From Marinobacterium stanieri (GTDB lineage Bacteria > Pseudomonadota > Gammaproteobacteria > Pseudomonadales > Balneatricaceae), in contig NZ_FTMN01000008.1 of assembly GCF_900155945.1 (NCBI RefSeq), forward strand, positions 124,001 to 188,000: 64,000 nt of DNA. Direction: 5' to 3'. The position numbers were made by a program, and so were the translations under genes. How positions within the stretch are numbered: the stretch's first letter is position 1; every line of letters begins with the position of its first letter. Positions 17,767-26,831 of this stretch are shown piece after piece. The notes beneath the pieces were generated by a model that did not search any database, was not told where the DNA came from, and was given only the letters and a program-made list of their open reading frames with translations.

Positions 17767-18554
17767 AACAGCGCATATTGACCGCACTGGTGCTGGCGCC
17801 CATCGCGCTATTGGCACTGTTCGTACTGCCGCAGACCTGGTTTATCTGGGTTCTGGCGGCAGTTTTCATATATGGCGGCCTGGAATGGGCCAACCTCTGT
17901 CGACTTTCTGTGCCGGGAACCGCCCTCCTGCTGGCCGCTCTTGGCGGTCTGATGTGGGGGCTGCTGGCCGTGCCGGAGCTGGCGCAACTGGCGGTATGGC
18001 TGGCGGTCGCTTTCTGGTGTTTCGCCCTGTTGCTGGTGTTGGCCTATCCGCGTACTGCGAGCTGGAGCGGCATGCCACAGCGCGTGCTGTTTGGCTTTCT
18101 GGTGCTGGTGCCTGCCTGGTATGCCATGCTGGATCTGCGTGCCGGTGAGTCGGGCCTGACCATGCTGTTGATGTTACTGATGCTGGTGTGGGGCGCCGAT
18201 GTGGGAGCCTATGCCGCGGGCAAAAGCATGGGGCGGAACAAGCTGCTGCCTGCCGTTAGCCCCGGTAAAACCCGTGAAGGCCTCTGGGGCGGGTTGCTGA
18301 CCTGTGTGCTGATCGGTATCGGTTTTTCGGTTTGGCTGGAACTCCCGCTGTCGAGTGGAATCAAACTCTGCGTATTGGCGCTGCTGACCGGTCTGGCATC
18401 GGTATTGGGTGACTTGCTTGAAAGCATGCTCAAGCGTGAGCGCGGCATCAAAGACAGCGGGCGCCTGCTCCCGGGGCATGGCGGCGTTCTGGATCGTATC
18501 GATAGTTTAACGGCTGCCGCACCTGTGTTCGCAGTCGGCCTGACACTGATTTGA
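17760..18554 (+). CDS. cdsA: Phosphatidate cytidylyltransferase
   Basis: A 264-residue inner-membrane enzyme that makes CDP-diacylglycerol from phosphatidate and CTP for phospholipid synthesis. It is almost all hydrophobic helices and ends in the CDP-diglyceride synthetase signature SVLGDLLESMLKRERGIKDSG followed by LLPGHGGVLDRIDSL. The start is GTG at 17760 (MLKQRILTALVLAP), inside the last codons of uppS, so translation is coupled. E. coli CdsA begins the same way (MLK). Only 16 bp separate it from rseP, where Pseudomonas carries dxr. Confidence 0.94.
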   Translation: MLKQRILTALVLAPIALLALFVLPQTWFIWVLAAVFIYGGLEWANLCRLSVPGTALLLAALGGLMWGLLAVPELAQLAVWLAVAFWCFALLLVLAYPRTASWSGMPQRVLFGFLVLVPAWYAMLDLRAGESGLTMLLMLLMLVWGADVGAYAAGKSMGRNKLLPAVSPGKTREGLWGGLLTCVLIGIGFSVWLELPLSSGIKLCVLALLTGLASVLGDLLESMLKRERGIKDSGRLLPGHGGVLDRIDSLTAAAPVFAVGLTLI

Positions 18555-18570
18555 GGTTAGTTACACACTG

Positions 18571-19929
18571 ATGGACTTGTTGCAGACGTTGCTTGCGACC
18601 TTGGTCGCGCTGGGTGTTCTGGTGACCATTCACGAATGGGGACACTTTTGGGTGGCGCGGCGTTGCGGCGTAAAGGTCCTGCGTTTTTCTGTCGGTTTCG
18701 GGCGTCCGTTGTGGATGCGCAAGGGGCGTGACGGTACCGAGTATGCCGTGGCGGCCATCCCGTTGGGCGGTTATGTCCGCATGCTGGATGAGCGTGAGGG
18801 TGATGTGCCCGAGTCAATGCGCGACAAGGCCTTCAATAACAAGTCCGTGTATCAGCGCATCGCCATTGTTGCAGCGGGCCCGCTGGTCAATCTTATTTTT
18901 GCCGTTCTGGCCTATGCTTTCCTGTTTCTGTCCGGTATCAGCGTTGTTGTTCCGGTGATCGGTGAAATTACACCGGGCTCGCCGGCAGCGCGGGCGGCGG
19001 TGCCTGTCGAGCAGGAAGTGCTGGCGGTCGATGGGCGGGAGGTACAGTCCTGGAACGAGATCAACCTGCGTCTGGCCTCACATGTCGGTGAGACGGGAAA
19101 CATCGAGCTGACAGTGGGTGAGCCGGCCCGCGGCATGGCGCGCAGTTACACGGTGCCGATTGATCAATGGCAGGTGGACCTGGAACGTGAATCGCCACTG
19201 ACTGCGCTGGGCATCACGCCCTGGCGCCCAGAAATTCCTCCGGTGATTGGCCAGCTACTGCCTGACGGGGCCGCAACCGCGGCAGGCCTGCAATCGGGTG
19301 ACCGGATTCTGGCGGTTGATGGTGAGCCTGTGCAGGACTGGGTAGCACTGGTGAAAATCATTCAGGCCTCACCGGAGCGTCAGCTGGAAGTGTTGATCGA
19401 ACGTCAGGGACAGGAGCAAAGTCTGCTGCTGACGCCTGCTCGTCGCCAGTTACAGGATGGTGCCGTTCAAGGCTACATCGGCGCCGGGGTGGCCGAGTTT
19501 GAATTCCCACCGGAAATGCAGCGTACCCTCAGCTATGGCCCTGTCGATGCCCTGGTGGCCGGAGTGGAAAAAACCGGACAGATGATCACCCTGACGCTGG
19601 AGTCGATCGGCAAGATGATCGCGGGCGTCATCTCGGTAAAAAACTTGAGCGGTCCGATAACCATTGCTAAAGTGGCGGGGACTTCGGCCGCCTCGGGTCT
19701 GGAGTCGTTCGTCAGTTTTCTGGCCTATCTCAGTGTCAGTCTCGGTGTGCTGAATTTGCTGCCGATACCGATGCTGGATGGTGGTCACCTGCTTTATTAC
19801 GTTGTTGAATTGGTTCGGGGTCGCCCGGTCAGTGAGCAGGTGCAGATGCTGGGGCTGAGAGTTGGCATGGCATTGCTGTTCAGCCTGATGGCGCTTGCCA
19901 TCGTCAATGATCTGGCCCGGCTTTTCTGA
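18571..19929 (+). CDS. rseP: RIP metalloprotease RseP (site-2 protease)
   Basis: A 452-residue intramembrane zinc protease that cuts anti-sigma factor RseA after DegS, releasing sigma-E under envelope stress, and also clears signal-peptide remnants. The zinc motif HEWGH is at residues 21-25 in the first transmembrane helix; two PDZ domains occupy about 115-190 and 215-290 (second around GAATAAGLQSGDRILAVDG); the second zinc ligand is in MLDGGHLLYY near residue 403. Length is that of E. coli RseP (450). Followed by bamA, the outer-membrane insertion machine under sigma-E control. Confidence 0.96.
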   Translation: MDLLQTLLATLVALGVLVTIHEWGHFWVARRCGVKVLRFSVGFGRPLWMRKGRDGTEYAVAAIPLGGYVRMLDEREGDVPESMRDKAFNNKSVYQRIAIVAAGPLVNLIFAVLAYAFLFLSGISVVVPVIGEITPGSPAARAAVPVEQEVLAVDGREVQSWNEINLRLASHVGETGNIELTVGEPARGMARSYTVPIDQWQVDLERESPLTALGITPWRPEIPPVIGQLLPDGAATAAGLQSGDRILAVDGEPVQDWVALVKIIQASPERQLEVLIERQGQEQSLLLTPARRQLQDGAVQGYIGAGVAEFEFPPEMQRTLSYGPVDALVAGVEKTGQMITLTLESIGKMIAGVISVKNLSGPITIAKVAGTSAASGLESFVSFLAYLSVSLGVLNLLPIPMLDGGHLLYYVVELVRGRPVSEQVQMLGLRVGMALLFSLMALAIVNDLARLF

Positions 19930-19977
19930 AGCAAGCCAGTTTTCCTATCAGTCAGCCATAAAAGTAAGAAGTACAGC

Positions 19978-22287
19978 ATGAATCGCAAGCTGGGTCTGTT
20001 TTTTGTATCGATGCTATGGATGGCGCAGGCGCAAGCTGCGGCTCCGCTGTTCGAAGTCAGTGATATCAAGCTGGAAGGCTTGCAACGGGTCGAGCCCGGC
20101 ATTGTATTCCGGAACTTCCCGGTCAGCGCCGGGGATCAGTTGCAACGGGAGCAGCTGTCCGATGCGCTGCGTCAGCTGTTCAAGTCCGGCTACTTTGCCG
20201 ACATCCAGGCTGAACGCGAGGGCGATGTGCTCCTGCTCAAGCTCAAGGAGCGTCCTTCAGTTGCCTTGATCAACCTTGAAGGCAACGATGTCATCAAGGA
20301 AGAGGACCTGATGCGCGGGCTGGAACAGTCCGGTCTGCAGGAAGGTGATGTGTTCCGCCGTGCCGCGCTGGACCAGATCCGTCTGGATCTGCTGCGTGTG
20401 TATACCTCACAGGGTCGCTATGGTGCTGACATTTCCACCGAGGTGGAACCGCTGTCCGGCAACCGCGTTCAGCTGAACATCAATATCAACGAAGGCGAAG
20501 AGTCCAGCATTCAGCACATCAATATCGTCGGCAACACGGTATTCAGTGATGAAGAGCTGAAAGAGCTCTTTACCCTCGATCTGCCCGACTTCTGGTCGTT
20601 CTATACCCAGGACGGCCGCTATGCCCGTGAAAAAATGACCGGTGACCTCGAGCGTCTGCGCTCCTGGTACTTTGATCACGGCTACGCCAATTTCAGTATC
20701 GATTCGGCCCAGGTTTCCATTACCCCGGATAAAAAGCATATCTACATCTCCATCGCCGTGAGCGAAGGTGAACAGTATCGTGTGCGTGATGTGGCCGTTG
20801 CCGGTGAAATGGTTGTGCCTCAGGATGTACTGGATGGCGCGGTGACTCTGGCGGAAGGCGAAGTCTTCTCGCGCGAGAAAATGACCCGCAGCCAGGAAAA
20901 ACTGGTGCGCCTGCTGGGTGATGAAGGCTACATGTTTGCCAACGTGAGTCCTGTACCCGAGCTTCAGGACGACAACACCGTGTCCGTGCGCTTCTTTATC
21001 GAGCCGGGCAAGCGTACCTATGTTCGCCGTATCGCCATCAAGGGCAATACCCGTACCGCTGACCACGTTATCCGCCGTGAGCTGGAGCAGATGGAAGCCA
21101 GTGTCGCCTCGACCAAGGATATCGAACGCTCCAAGAGTCGCCTGGATAAAACCGGTTACTTCCGCAGTGTAAACGTGGAAACCCGTCCGGTGCCCGGTAC
21201 CGATGACCAGGTGGATCTAGAGTATGCAGTTGAGGAACAGCAGTCCGGCCAGTTTACGGCCAGTGTGGGCTTCTCCCAGAACGATGGTCTGATTCTGGAC
21301 CTGGGTGTTCAGCAGGACAACTTCCTCGGCAGTGGTAACAAGGTTGGTTTCAATATCACCAACAGTTCCACCACCACCGAGTACAGCTTCAATTATCTGG
21401 ATCCTTACCATACGGTTGATGGTGTCAGCCGCGGCTTCAACGCGTTCTACCGTGAAAAGGACTACGAAGAAGACGATATCAGTTCCTACACCGCAGATGA
21501 GGCGGGTGTTGGTCTTACTTTCGGTTACCCGATTGACGACTACCAGCGCCTGAGTTTCAGTGGTGATTTTGAATTCATCCGCCTGAACACCTATGACGAA
21601 ACCGCAGATGAGGTGTTCGAATTCATCGAAGATGAAGGTGAAGAGTTCATGAACTGGAAGTTGACGGCAGGCTGGAGTGATAACCGCCTCAACAAGGGTC
21701 TGTTCCCGACCCGTGGTTACATGCAGAGTGCTTCCATGGAAGTGGCTGTGCCGGGCAGTGATCTGGCCTACATGCGCGCCAACTACCGCAACAAGTGGTA
21801 TCGCCCGCTCAATGATGACGAAACCTGGGTGCTCAGCCTGCGTGGCCGCCTGGGCTACGGTGACAGCTTTGGCGATAACGCCTACCCCTTCTTCAAGAAC
21901 TTCTATGCTGGCGGTTTGAAGACGGTACGTGGTTTCTCCAACAACTCTCTGGGCCCGCAGGATTCCAACTCGGATCCCTTTGGTGGCAACGTGATGGTGA
22001 CCGGTGCGGCCGAGCTGATCTTCCCCATGCCGTTCATGGGTGACAAGAGTGCCTGGCGCAGCCTGATTTTCCTGGATGCCGGTAATGTGTATACCACCAA
22101 CTGCTACAGCAGCCAGACCAATTGCTCTGAAGATATTGATCTGTCCGAGCTGCGTTATTCTGCAGGTCTGGGTGTCAGCTGGCTGACCCCGATTGGCCCG
22201 TTGTCCATGTCCTTGGGTATGCCGTTGAATGACAAGGACGGTGATGATACTGAAGTGTTCCAGTTCGCGCTGGGCCAGACGTTTTAA
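19978..22287 (+). CDS. bamA: Outer membrane protein assembly factor BamA
   Basis: A 769-residue Omp85 protein, the core of the BAM complex that inserts beta-barrels into the outer membrane. The signal peptide ends at residue about 20 (WMAQAQA). Five POTRA domains span about 22-420 (first around FEVSDIKLEGLQRVEPG; fourth and fifth around RTYVRRIAIKGNTRTADHVI), then the 16-strand barrel to the terminal Phe (FQFALGQTF), a signal for outer-membrane insertion. The barrel carries the conserved VRGF in loop 6 (KTVRGFSNNSLGPQ). Acidic loops are frequent in the barrel, as is common in marine species. Confidence 0.97.
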   Translation: MNRKLGLFFVSMLWMAQAQAAAPLFEVSDIKLEGLQRVEPGIVFRNFPVSAGDQLQREQLSDALRQLFKSGYFADIQAEREGDVLLLKLKERPSVALINLEGNDVIKEEDLMRGLEQSGLQEGDVFRRAALDQIRLDLLRVYTSQGRYGADISTEVEPLSGNRVQLNININEGEESSIQHINIVGNTVFSDEELKELFTLDLPDFWSFYTQDGRYAREKMTGDLERLRSWYFDHGYANFSIDSAQVSITPDKKHIYISIAVSEGEQYRVRDVAVAGEMVVPQDVLDGAVTLAEGEVFSREKMTRSQEKLVRLLGDEGYMFANVSPVPELQDDNTVSVRFFIEPGKRTYVRRIAIKGNTRTADHVIRRELEQMEASVASTKDIERSKSRLDKTGYFRSVNVETRPVPGTDDQVDLEYAVEEQQSGQFTASVGFSQNDGLILDLGVQQDNFLGSGNKVGFNITNSSTTTEYSFNYLDPYHTVDGVSRGFNAFYREKDYEEDDISSYTADEAGVGLTFGYPIDDYQRLSFSGDFEFIRLNTYDETADEVFEFIEDEGEEFMNWKLTAGWSDNRLNKGLFPTRGYMQSASMEVAVPGSDLAYMRANYRNKWYRPLNDDETWVLSLRGRLGYGDSFGDNAYPFFKNFYAGGLKTVRGFSNNSLGPQDSNSDPFGGNVMVTGAAELIFPMPFMGDKSAWRSLIFLDAGNVYTTNCYSSQTNCSEDIDLSELRYSAGLGVSWLTPIGPLSMSLGMPLNDKDGDDTEVFQFALGQTF

Positions 22288-22305
22288 GGTTTTTAAGGAG
22301 ATTGT

Positions 22306-22803
22306 ATGAAGCTCGTAACCCGAATTGCTGCACTGGTAGTGGTACTGTTCAGTGCTCAGGCCATGGCCGAAAAGGTTGCTGTACTGGGCGTGGAAGAAGC
22401 ACTGCTCAATTCCAATGCGGCCAAGTCGTTTCGTGAAGAGCTGAAGGCGGAATTTGCCGACGAGGAAAAGCAGCTGGTTGCACTGGAAAAGCAGGCGCGT
22501 GAACTGCGCGACAAGCTGCAGAAAAATGCAGGACTGGCCTCTGAAGAAGATCTGAAACAGATGCGCATGCAGTTCCAGAAAGCCTTTGGTGAGTACCAGC
22601 GTCGTGGCCAGGCGATGCAGCAGCAGCGTGGTCAGCGCGAGCAGGCGTTCATCGCCGAAATGCGCCCGCGTCTGGATAAAGCGATTCGTGAACTGCTGGA
22701 CACAGAAGGTTATGACCTCATCCTGTCCAAGCAGGCTACGGTCTATGCCAACAAGGACACTGACCTGACCCCGCGTGTCATTGAACTGCTGAACAAGCAG
22801 TAA
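22306..22803 (+). CDS. skp: Periplasmic chaperone Skp (OmpH)
   Basis: A 165-residue exported chaperone that holds unfolded outer-membrane proteins on their way to BamA. The signal peptide is MKLVTRIAALVVVLFSAQAMA; the mature protein is mainly the long alpha-helical arms of the trimer (about residues 45-130, rich in Lys, Glu, Gln and Arg) flanked by the small beta core (VAVLGVEEAL and YDLILSKQATVYAN). AAGGAG stands 7-8 nt before the ATG. It lies between bamA and lpxD as usual. Confidence 0.93.
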   Translation: MKLVTRIAALVVVLFSAQAMAEKVAVLGVEEALLNSNAAKSFREELKAEFADEEKQLVALEKQARELRDKLQKNAGLASEEDLKQMRMQFQKAFGEYQRRGQAMQQQRGQREQAFIAEMRPRLDKAIRELLDTEGYDLILSKQATVYANKDTDLTPRVIELLNKQ

Positions 22804-22805
22804 TC

Positions 22806-23858
22806 ATGGCAGGCAATACAACCTTCCTGCTGGCCGAGCTGGCCACCCGCCTGGGTGGCACGCTTGCCGGCAACCCCGATACCCCGATCACGCAACTGGC
22901 CACCCTGCAATCTGCCGGCGACAATGCCCTGTCTTTCTTTGCCAATGCTCGTTATCTGAACCAGCTTAAGGACACCAAAGCGGCTGCCGTTCTGATTACA
23001 CCGGCGCTGAAAGACGAATGTCCGGTTGATGCCATTCTGGTGGAAAACCCCTATCTCGCCTTTGCCCGGGCCAGTCAGTTGTTCGATTGGCGCGAGGACG
23101 TGCAGGCGGGCATTCATGCCAGTGCCGTTGTTGCCGAAGGTGCCCAGATTGACCCCTCGGCAGAAGTCGGGCCTCAGGCGGTGGTAGAAGCGGGTGCCGT
23201 CATTGCGGCCGGGGCCGTGATTGGTGCCGGTTCCGTGGTGGGACGTGGTTGTTACATTGGCGAGAACACCCGCCTTGAAGCTCGGGTTACGCTGTATCCC
23301 AATGTCCGCATCGGCTGCCGCTCACTTATCCACAGCGGTGCCGTGATTGGCGCTGACGGTTTCGGATTTGCGCCGACGGCAAAAGGCTGGGAGAAAATCT
23401 GCCAGCTGGGCGGTGTGCGCATTGGTGATAACGTTGAGGTTGGCGCCTGTACTACCATCGATCGTGGCGCTCTGGACGACACTATAATCGAAGACGGCGT
23501 GAAGCTTGATGATCAGGTGCTGATTGCCCATAACGTGGTTGTCGGGCGTTACACCGCCATTGCGGGCTGTACCGCAGTGGCCGGAAGCACTAGAATTGGC
23601 GAGCGCTGCACTATTGCAGGTCATGCCGGTATTACCGGGCACCTGCAGATTGCGGATGGTACGCATGTGACGGCCATGTCCCTGGTCAGTCGATCCATTA
23701 CCCAGCCTGGTGTGTACTCATCCGGAACCGGCATGGAGCCCCATCGTCAGTGGAAACGCAATGTTGTGCGTTTCCGACAGCTGGATGAGCTGGCTCGCCG
23801 GGTCCGTAAATTGGAACAGGCTACAGAACAGCATTCTACTGAAGGTCCAAACACATGA
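22806..23858 (+). CDS. lpxD: UDP-3-O-acyl-glucosamine N-acyltransferase LpxD
   Basis: A 350-residue acyltransferase for the third step of lipid A synthesis, moving a 3-hydroxyacyl chain from ACP to the 2-amine of the glucosamine. N-terminal uridine-binding domain at about 1-100, left-handed beta-helix of hexapeptide repeats at about 105-310 (for example [20 protein letters not shown]), with [15 protein letters not shown] holding the catalytic-site region and [20 protein letters not shown] near 240. Its stop overlaps the fabZ start as ATGA. Confidence 0.96.
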   Translation: MAGNTTFLLAELATRLGGTLAGNPDTPITQLATLQSAGDNALSFFANARYLNQLKDTKAAAVLITPALKDECPVDAILVENPYLAFARASQLFDWREDVQAGIHASAVVAEGAQIDPSAEVGPQAVVEAGAVIAAGAVIGAGSVVGRGCYIGENTRLEARVTLYPNVRIGCRSLIHSGAVIGADGFGFAPTAKGWEKICQLGGVRIGDNVEVGACTTIDRGALDDTIIEDGVKLDDQVLIAHNVVVGRYTAIAGCTAVAGSTRIGERCTIAGHAGITGHLQIADGTHVTAMSLVSRSITQPGVYSSGTGMEPHRQWKRNVVRFRQLDELARRVRKLEQATEQHSTEGPNT

Positions 23859-24292
23859 TGGATGTTAAAGAGATCCGGAAATACCTGCCTCATCGTTATC
23901 CTTTTTTGCTGGTGGACCGGGTCTTGGCTCTGGAACCGGGCGAGTCAATCACGGCAATCAAGAACGTGACCGTGAACGAGCCTTTCTTTAACGGCCATTT
24001 CCCCGATCATCCGGTCATGCCGGGTGTTCTGATTGTTGAGGCCATGGCACAGGCCGCAGGCGTGCTGGGCTTCAAAACCATGAACAAGGGCCCTGAAGAC
24101 GGCTCTATCTATTACTTCGTCGGTGCAGACAACCTGCGCTTCAAGCGTCCGGTGGTGCCGGGTGACCAGCTCAAGCTGGAAGCCAAGGTGATTTCCGAGC
24201 GTCGCGGTATCTGGAAGTTTGATGTGCGTGCCAGTGTGGAAGGTGACACCGTCAGCAGTGCAACCATCCTCTGTGCAGATAGAAAGGTGTGA
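23855..24292 (+). CDS. fabZ: 3-hydroxyacyl-ACP dehydratase FabZ
   Basis: A 145-residue hot-dog-fold dehydratase of fatty acid elongation that draws on the same 3-hydroxyacyl-ACP pool as LpxA/LpxD. Catalytic His is in [13 protein letters not shown] near residue 22 and the Glu in [20 protein letters not shown] near 68. The ATG at 23855 is coupled to the end of lpxD (ATGA); a second ATG follows directly. Length is normal. Confidence 0.97.
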   Translation: MMDVKEIRKYLPHRYPFLLVDRVLALEPGESITAIKNVTVNEPFFNGHFPDHPVMPGVLIVEAMAQAAGVLGFKTMNKGPEDGSIYYFVGADNLRFKRPVVPGDQLKLEAKVISERRGIWKFDVRASVEGDTVSSATILCADRKV

Positions 24293-24294
24293 CA

Positions 24295-25065
24295 TTGATT
24301 CACCCGCAAGCAATTGTTGACCCCTCGGCTCGTATAGCCGAGGGCGTCGAAATCGGCCCCTGGAGCCTGATTGGTCCTGACGTCGAGATCGGTGCCGGCA
24401 CGCGTATCGAATCTCATGTGGTGATCAAGGGGCCTACTCGCATTGGCGAAGGTAATCGCATTTTCCAGTTTGCGACCATCGGCGAAGAGTGTCAGGACAA
24501 GAAATACGCTGGCGAACCGACCCGCCTGGAAATTGGTGACAATAACGTCATCCGTGAAGGCTGCACCATTCATCGTGGCACGGTACAGGATGAAGGCCTC
24601 ACCAGTATCGGCAGTAATAACCTGCTGATGGCGTACGCCCATGTGGCCCATGACTGTCGTGTCGGCAGCAACATCATTCTGGCCAACAACGCTGCGCTGG
24701 CTGGCCATGTTCATGTCGGTGATCATGCCATTCTGGGTGGTTTCACTGCCGTGCATCAGTTCTGCCGCATCGGCGCGCATGTAATGTGCGGTGCCGGTAC
24801 CGTGGTACTGAAAGATGTGCCTGCGTACGTGATGGCCAGTGGCAATAGCGCCAAGCCGCACGGCATCAATCTGGAAGGGTTGAAGCGCCGAGGCTTTGAG
24901 CGTGATGCACTCAGCACCCTGCGCCAGGCCTACAAGCTGATTTACCGTAAGGGCCTGACCGTTGAGCAGGCGCTGGACGGGCTCAATGAGTTGCTGCCAG
25001 GCTGTCCCGAAGTCGGACTATTGATCGAGTCACTGGAAGCATCGACCCGTGGCATCATCCGCTGA
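24295..25065 (+). CDS. lpxA: UDP-N-acetylglucosamine O-acyltransferase LpxA
   Basis: A 256-residue enzyme for the first step of lipid A synthesis. Hexapeptide-repeat beta-helix (about 1-190), with [14 protein letters not shown] containing the catalytic His near residue 121 and a helical C-terminal domain ([20 protein letters not shown]). Two starts are possible: GTG at 24289, inside the fabZ stop, or TTG at 24295. I prefer TTG because it gives the family start ([12 protein letters not shown]) and has AAGG 7 nt upstream, while GTG would have the ribosome site too close. Both are in frame, so only two residues are at stake. Confidence 0.96.
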   Translation: MIHPQAIVDPSARIAEGVEIGPWSLIGPDVEIGAGTRIESHVVIKGPTRIGEGNRIFQFATIGEECQDKKYAGEPTRLEIGDNNVIREGCTIHRGTVQDEGLTSIGSNNLLMAYAHVAHDCRVGSNIILANNAALAGHVHVGDHAILGGFTAVHQFCRIGAHVMCGAGTVVLKDVPAYVMASGNSAKPHGINLEGLKRRGFERDALSTLRQAYKLIYRKGLTVEQALDGLNELLPGCPEVGLLIESLEASTRGIIR

Positions 25066-25072
25066 GGCTGTG

Positions 25073-26236
25073 ATGCGGCCTTTGCGAATCGGAATAGTGG
25101 CGGGTGAGGCATCGGGTGACATTCTTGGTGCCGGCCTCATTCGTGCCCTGCGGCAGCGTTATCCACAAGTGCGTTTCGAAGGCATCGCCGGTGAGTTGAT
25201 GCTGGAGGAAGGCTGTGAGCCCCTGTATCCGCTGGAACGCTTATCGGTGATGGGGCTGGTCGAAGTGCTGGGCCGCCTACCTGAACTGCTGCGCGAACGT
25301 CGCCGTCTTGTGCGTTACTTCATTGATAACCCGCCTGATCTGTTTATCGGTATCGATGCGCCGGATTTTACTCTCGGCATGGAGCGCAAGCTCAAGGATG
25401 CCGGCATTCCCACCGTGCACTATGTCAGTCCGTCCGTGTGGGCGTGGAAGCGCAAGCGCATCTACAAGATCAAGCAGAGTACCGATCTGCTGCTGTCGCT
25501 GTTTCCGTTTGAAGCAGAGATCTACCAGCCGACTCAGCAAAACCTGAGGTTCGTGGGCCATCCCTTGGCCGACGAGATACCGGCTGCAATCGATTTCTCT
25601 GCGGCCCGAAAGCGCTATTGCTCGCCGGCTGGAGATGAGCGCCCCATGGTAGCGCTGCTGCCGGGTAGTCGGGGCAGTGAAATCAAATACCTGGCGCGCC
25701 CGTTTCTGGAAACGGCACGCTGGTTGCAGGCACAACGACCTGAACTGCACTTTGTGCTGCCGGCGGCCAACCAGTACCGTTTTGAACAGCTGCAGGATCT
25801 GGTAAATGAAGATTTTAACGACCTGAATCTGTCGTTGGTCCTGCAAGGCTCCCGTGAAGTGATGGCGGTTTCGGATGCCATCCTGATCGCCTCGGGTACG
25901 GCAACGCTGGAAGCCTGCTTGCTGCAGAAACCCATGGTCGTTGCGTATCGCATGGCCAGCCTGACCTATCGTATCTATTCACGTTTGATTAAAAGCCGAT
26001 GGGTATCCTTGCCCAATGTGCTGGCCGGTGAAGAGATGGTGCCCGAAGTACTGCAGGAGGGTGTTGAGCCTGAAGTGCTGGGGCCGCTGGTGTTGCGTGC
26101 ACTGGAAGACGAGCCTTACCGTAAGCGTCTGGCGCGGGTCTTTGGCGTCATTGGCGAACAGCTGCGCCAGGATGCCAGCGAGCGAGCGGCGGATGCCGTG
26201 ATTGAATTGTTGGAGAGTCGCCGTGCAGAGCGCTGA
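25073..26236 (+). CDS. lpxB: Lipid-A-disaccharide synthase
   Basis: A 387-residue GT19 glycosyltransferase that joins UDP-diacylglucosamine to lipid X. Seen motifs: [19 protein letters not shown] at the start, [35 protein letters not shown] and [31 protein letters not shown] forms the donor site near residue 290. The ATG at 25073 has GAGG 5 nt upstream. The C-terminus overlaps rnhB by 14 bp. Confidence 0.96.
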   Translation: MRPLRIGIVAGEASGDILGAGLIRALRQRYPQVRFEGIAGELMLEEGCEPLYPLERLSVMGLVEVLGRLPELLRERRRLVRYFIDNPPDLFIGIDAPDFTLGMERKLKDAGIPTVHYVSPSVWAWKRKRIYKIKQSTDLLLSLFPFEAEIYQPTQQNLRFVGHPLADEIPAAIDFSAARKRYCSPAGDERPMVALLPGSRGSEIKYLARPFLETARWLQAQRPELHFVLPAANQYRFEQLQDLVNEDFNDLNLSLVLQGSREVMAVSDAILIASGTATLEACLLQKPMVVAYRMASLTYRIYSRLIKSRWVSLPNVLAGEEMVPEVLQEGVEPEVLGPLVLRALEDEPYRKRLARVFGVIGEQLRQDASERAADAVIELLESRRAER

Positions 26237-26831
26237 ATTTGATTTTCGTCCGGCAGGCCATACGGCCGGTGTAGACGAAGTGGGGCGCGGCCCCCTGATT
26301 GGAGATGTGGTGGCGGCGGCTGTCATTCTTGATCCGGACAACCCGATTGAGGGCCTGGCAGACTCCAAGGCACTCACTGAGAAGAAGCGCGAACGCCTGT
26401 ATGGCGAAATCAAGGAAAAAGCGCTGGCCTGGTGTGTGGCAGCAGCAACGCCTGCCGAGATTGATGAACTCAATATCTTGCACGCCAGCATGCTGGCCAT
26501 GCAGCGGGCAGTGGAAGGGCTATCGATTGCACCTGACTACGCCCTGGTCGATGGTAACCGCTGTCCCGCATTGGCCTGTCCCTCTGAGCCTGTCGTGAAG
26601 GGAGATGCCAAGGTCGCCGAGATCAGTGCGGCATCCATTCTGGCCAAGGTTGATCGTGACCGGCAGATGCTGGCACTGCATCACCAGTATCCGGATTATG
26701 GCTTTGACCGCCACAAGGGATATCCGACCCCGCAACACCTGGAAGCGCTGGAGCGGCTGGGGGCCTTGCCCGAGCACCGTCGCAGCTTCCGTCCGGTTCG
26801 ATTACGTCTGGAGCAGTCATCTGATGTCTGA
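26223..26831 (+). CDS. rnhB: Ribonuclease HII
   Basis: A 202-residue enzyme that cuts RNA in RNA-DNA hybrids and at single ribonucleotides. The active-site block [20 protein letters not shown] supplies Asp and Glu, [11 protein letters not shown] follows, [10 protein letters not shown] gives the third acid and [12 protein letters not shown] the fourth. I start at GTG 26223, with GGAGAG 5 nt upstream, giving the usual length; seven further codons are open upstream but inside lpxB. It overlaps dnaE by 8 bp. Confidence 0.95.
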   Translation: MQSAEFDFRPAGHTAGVDEVGRGPLIGDVVAAAVILDPDNPIEGLADSKALTEKKRERLYGEIKEKALAWCVAAATPAEIDELNILHASMLAMQRAVEGLSIAPDYALVDGNRCPALACPSEPVVKGDAKVAEISAASILAKVDRDRQMLALHHQYPDYGFDRHKGYPTPQHLEALERLGALPEHRRSFRPVRLRLEQSSDV

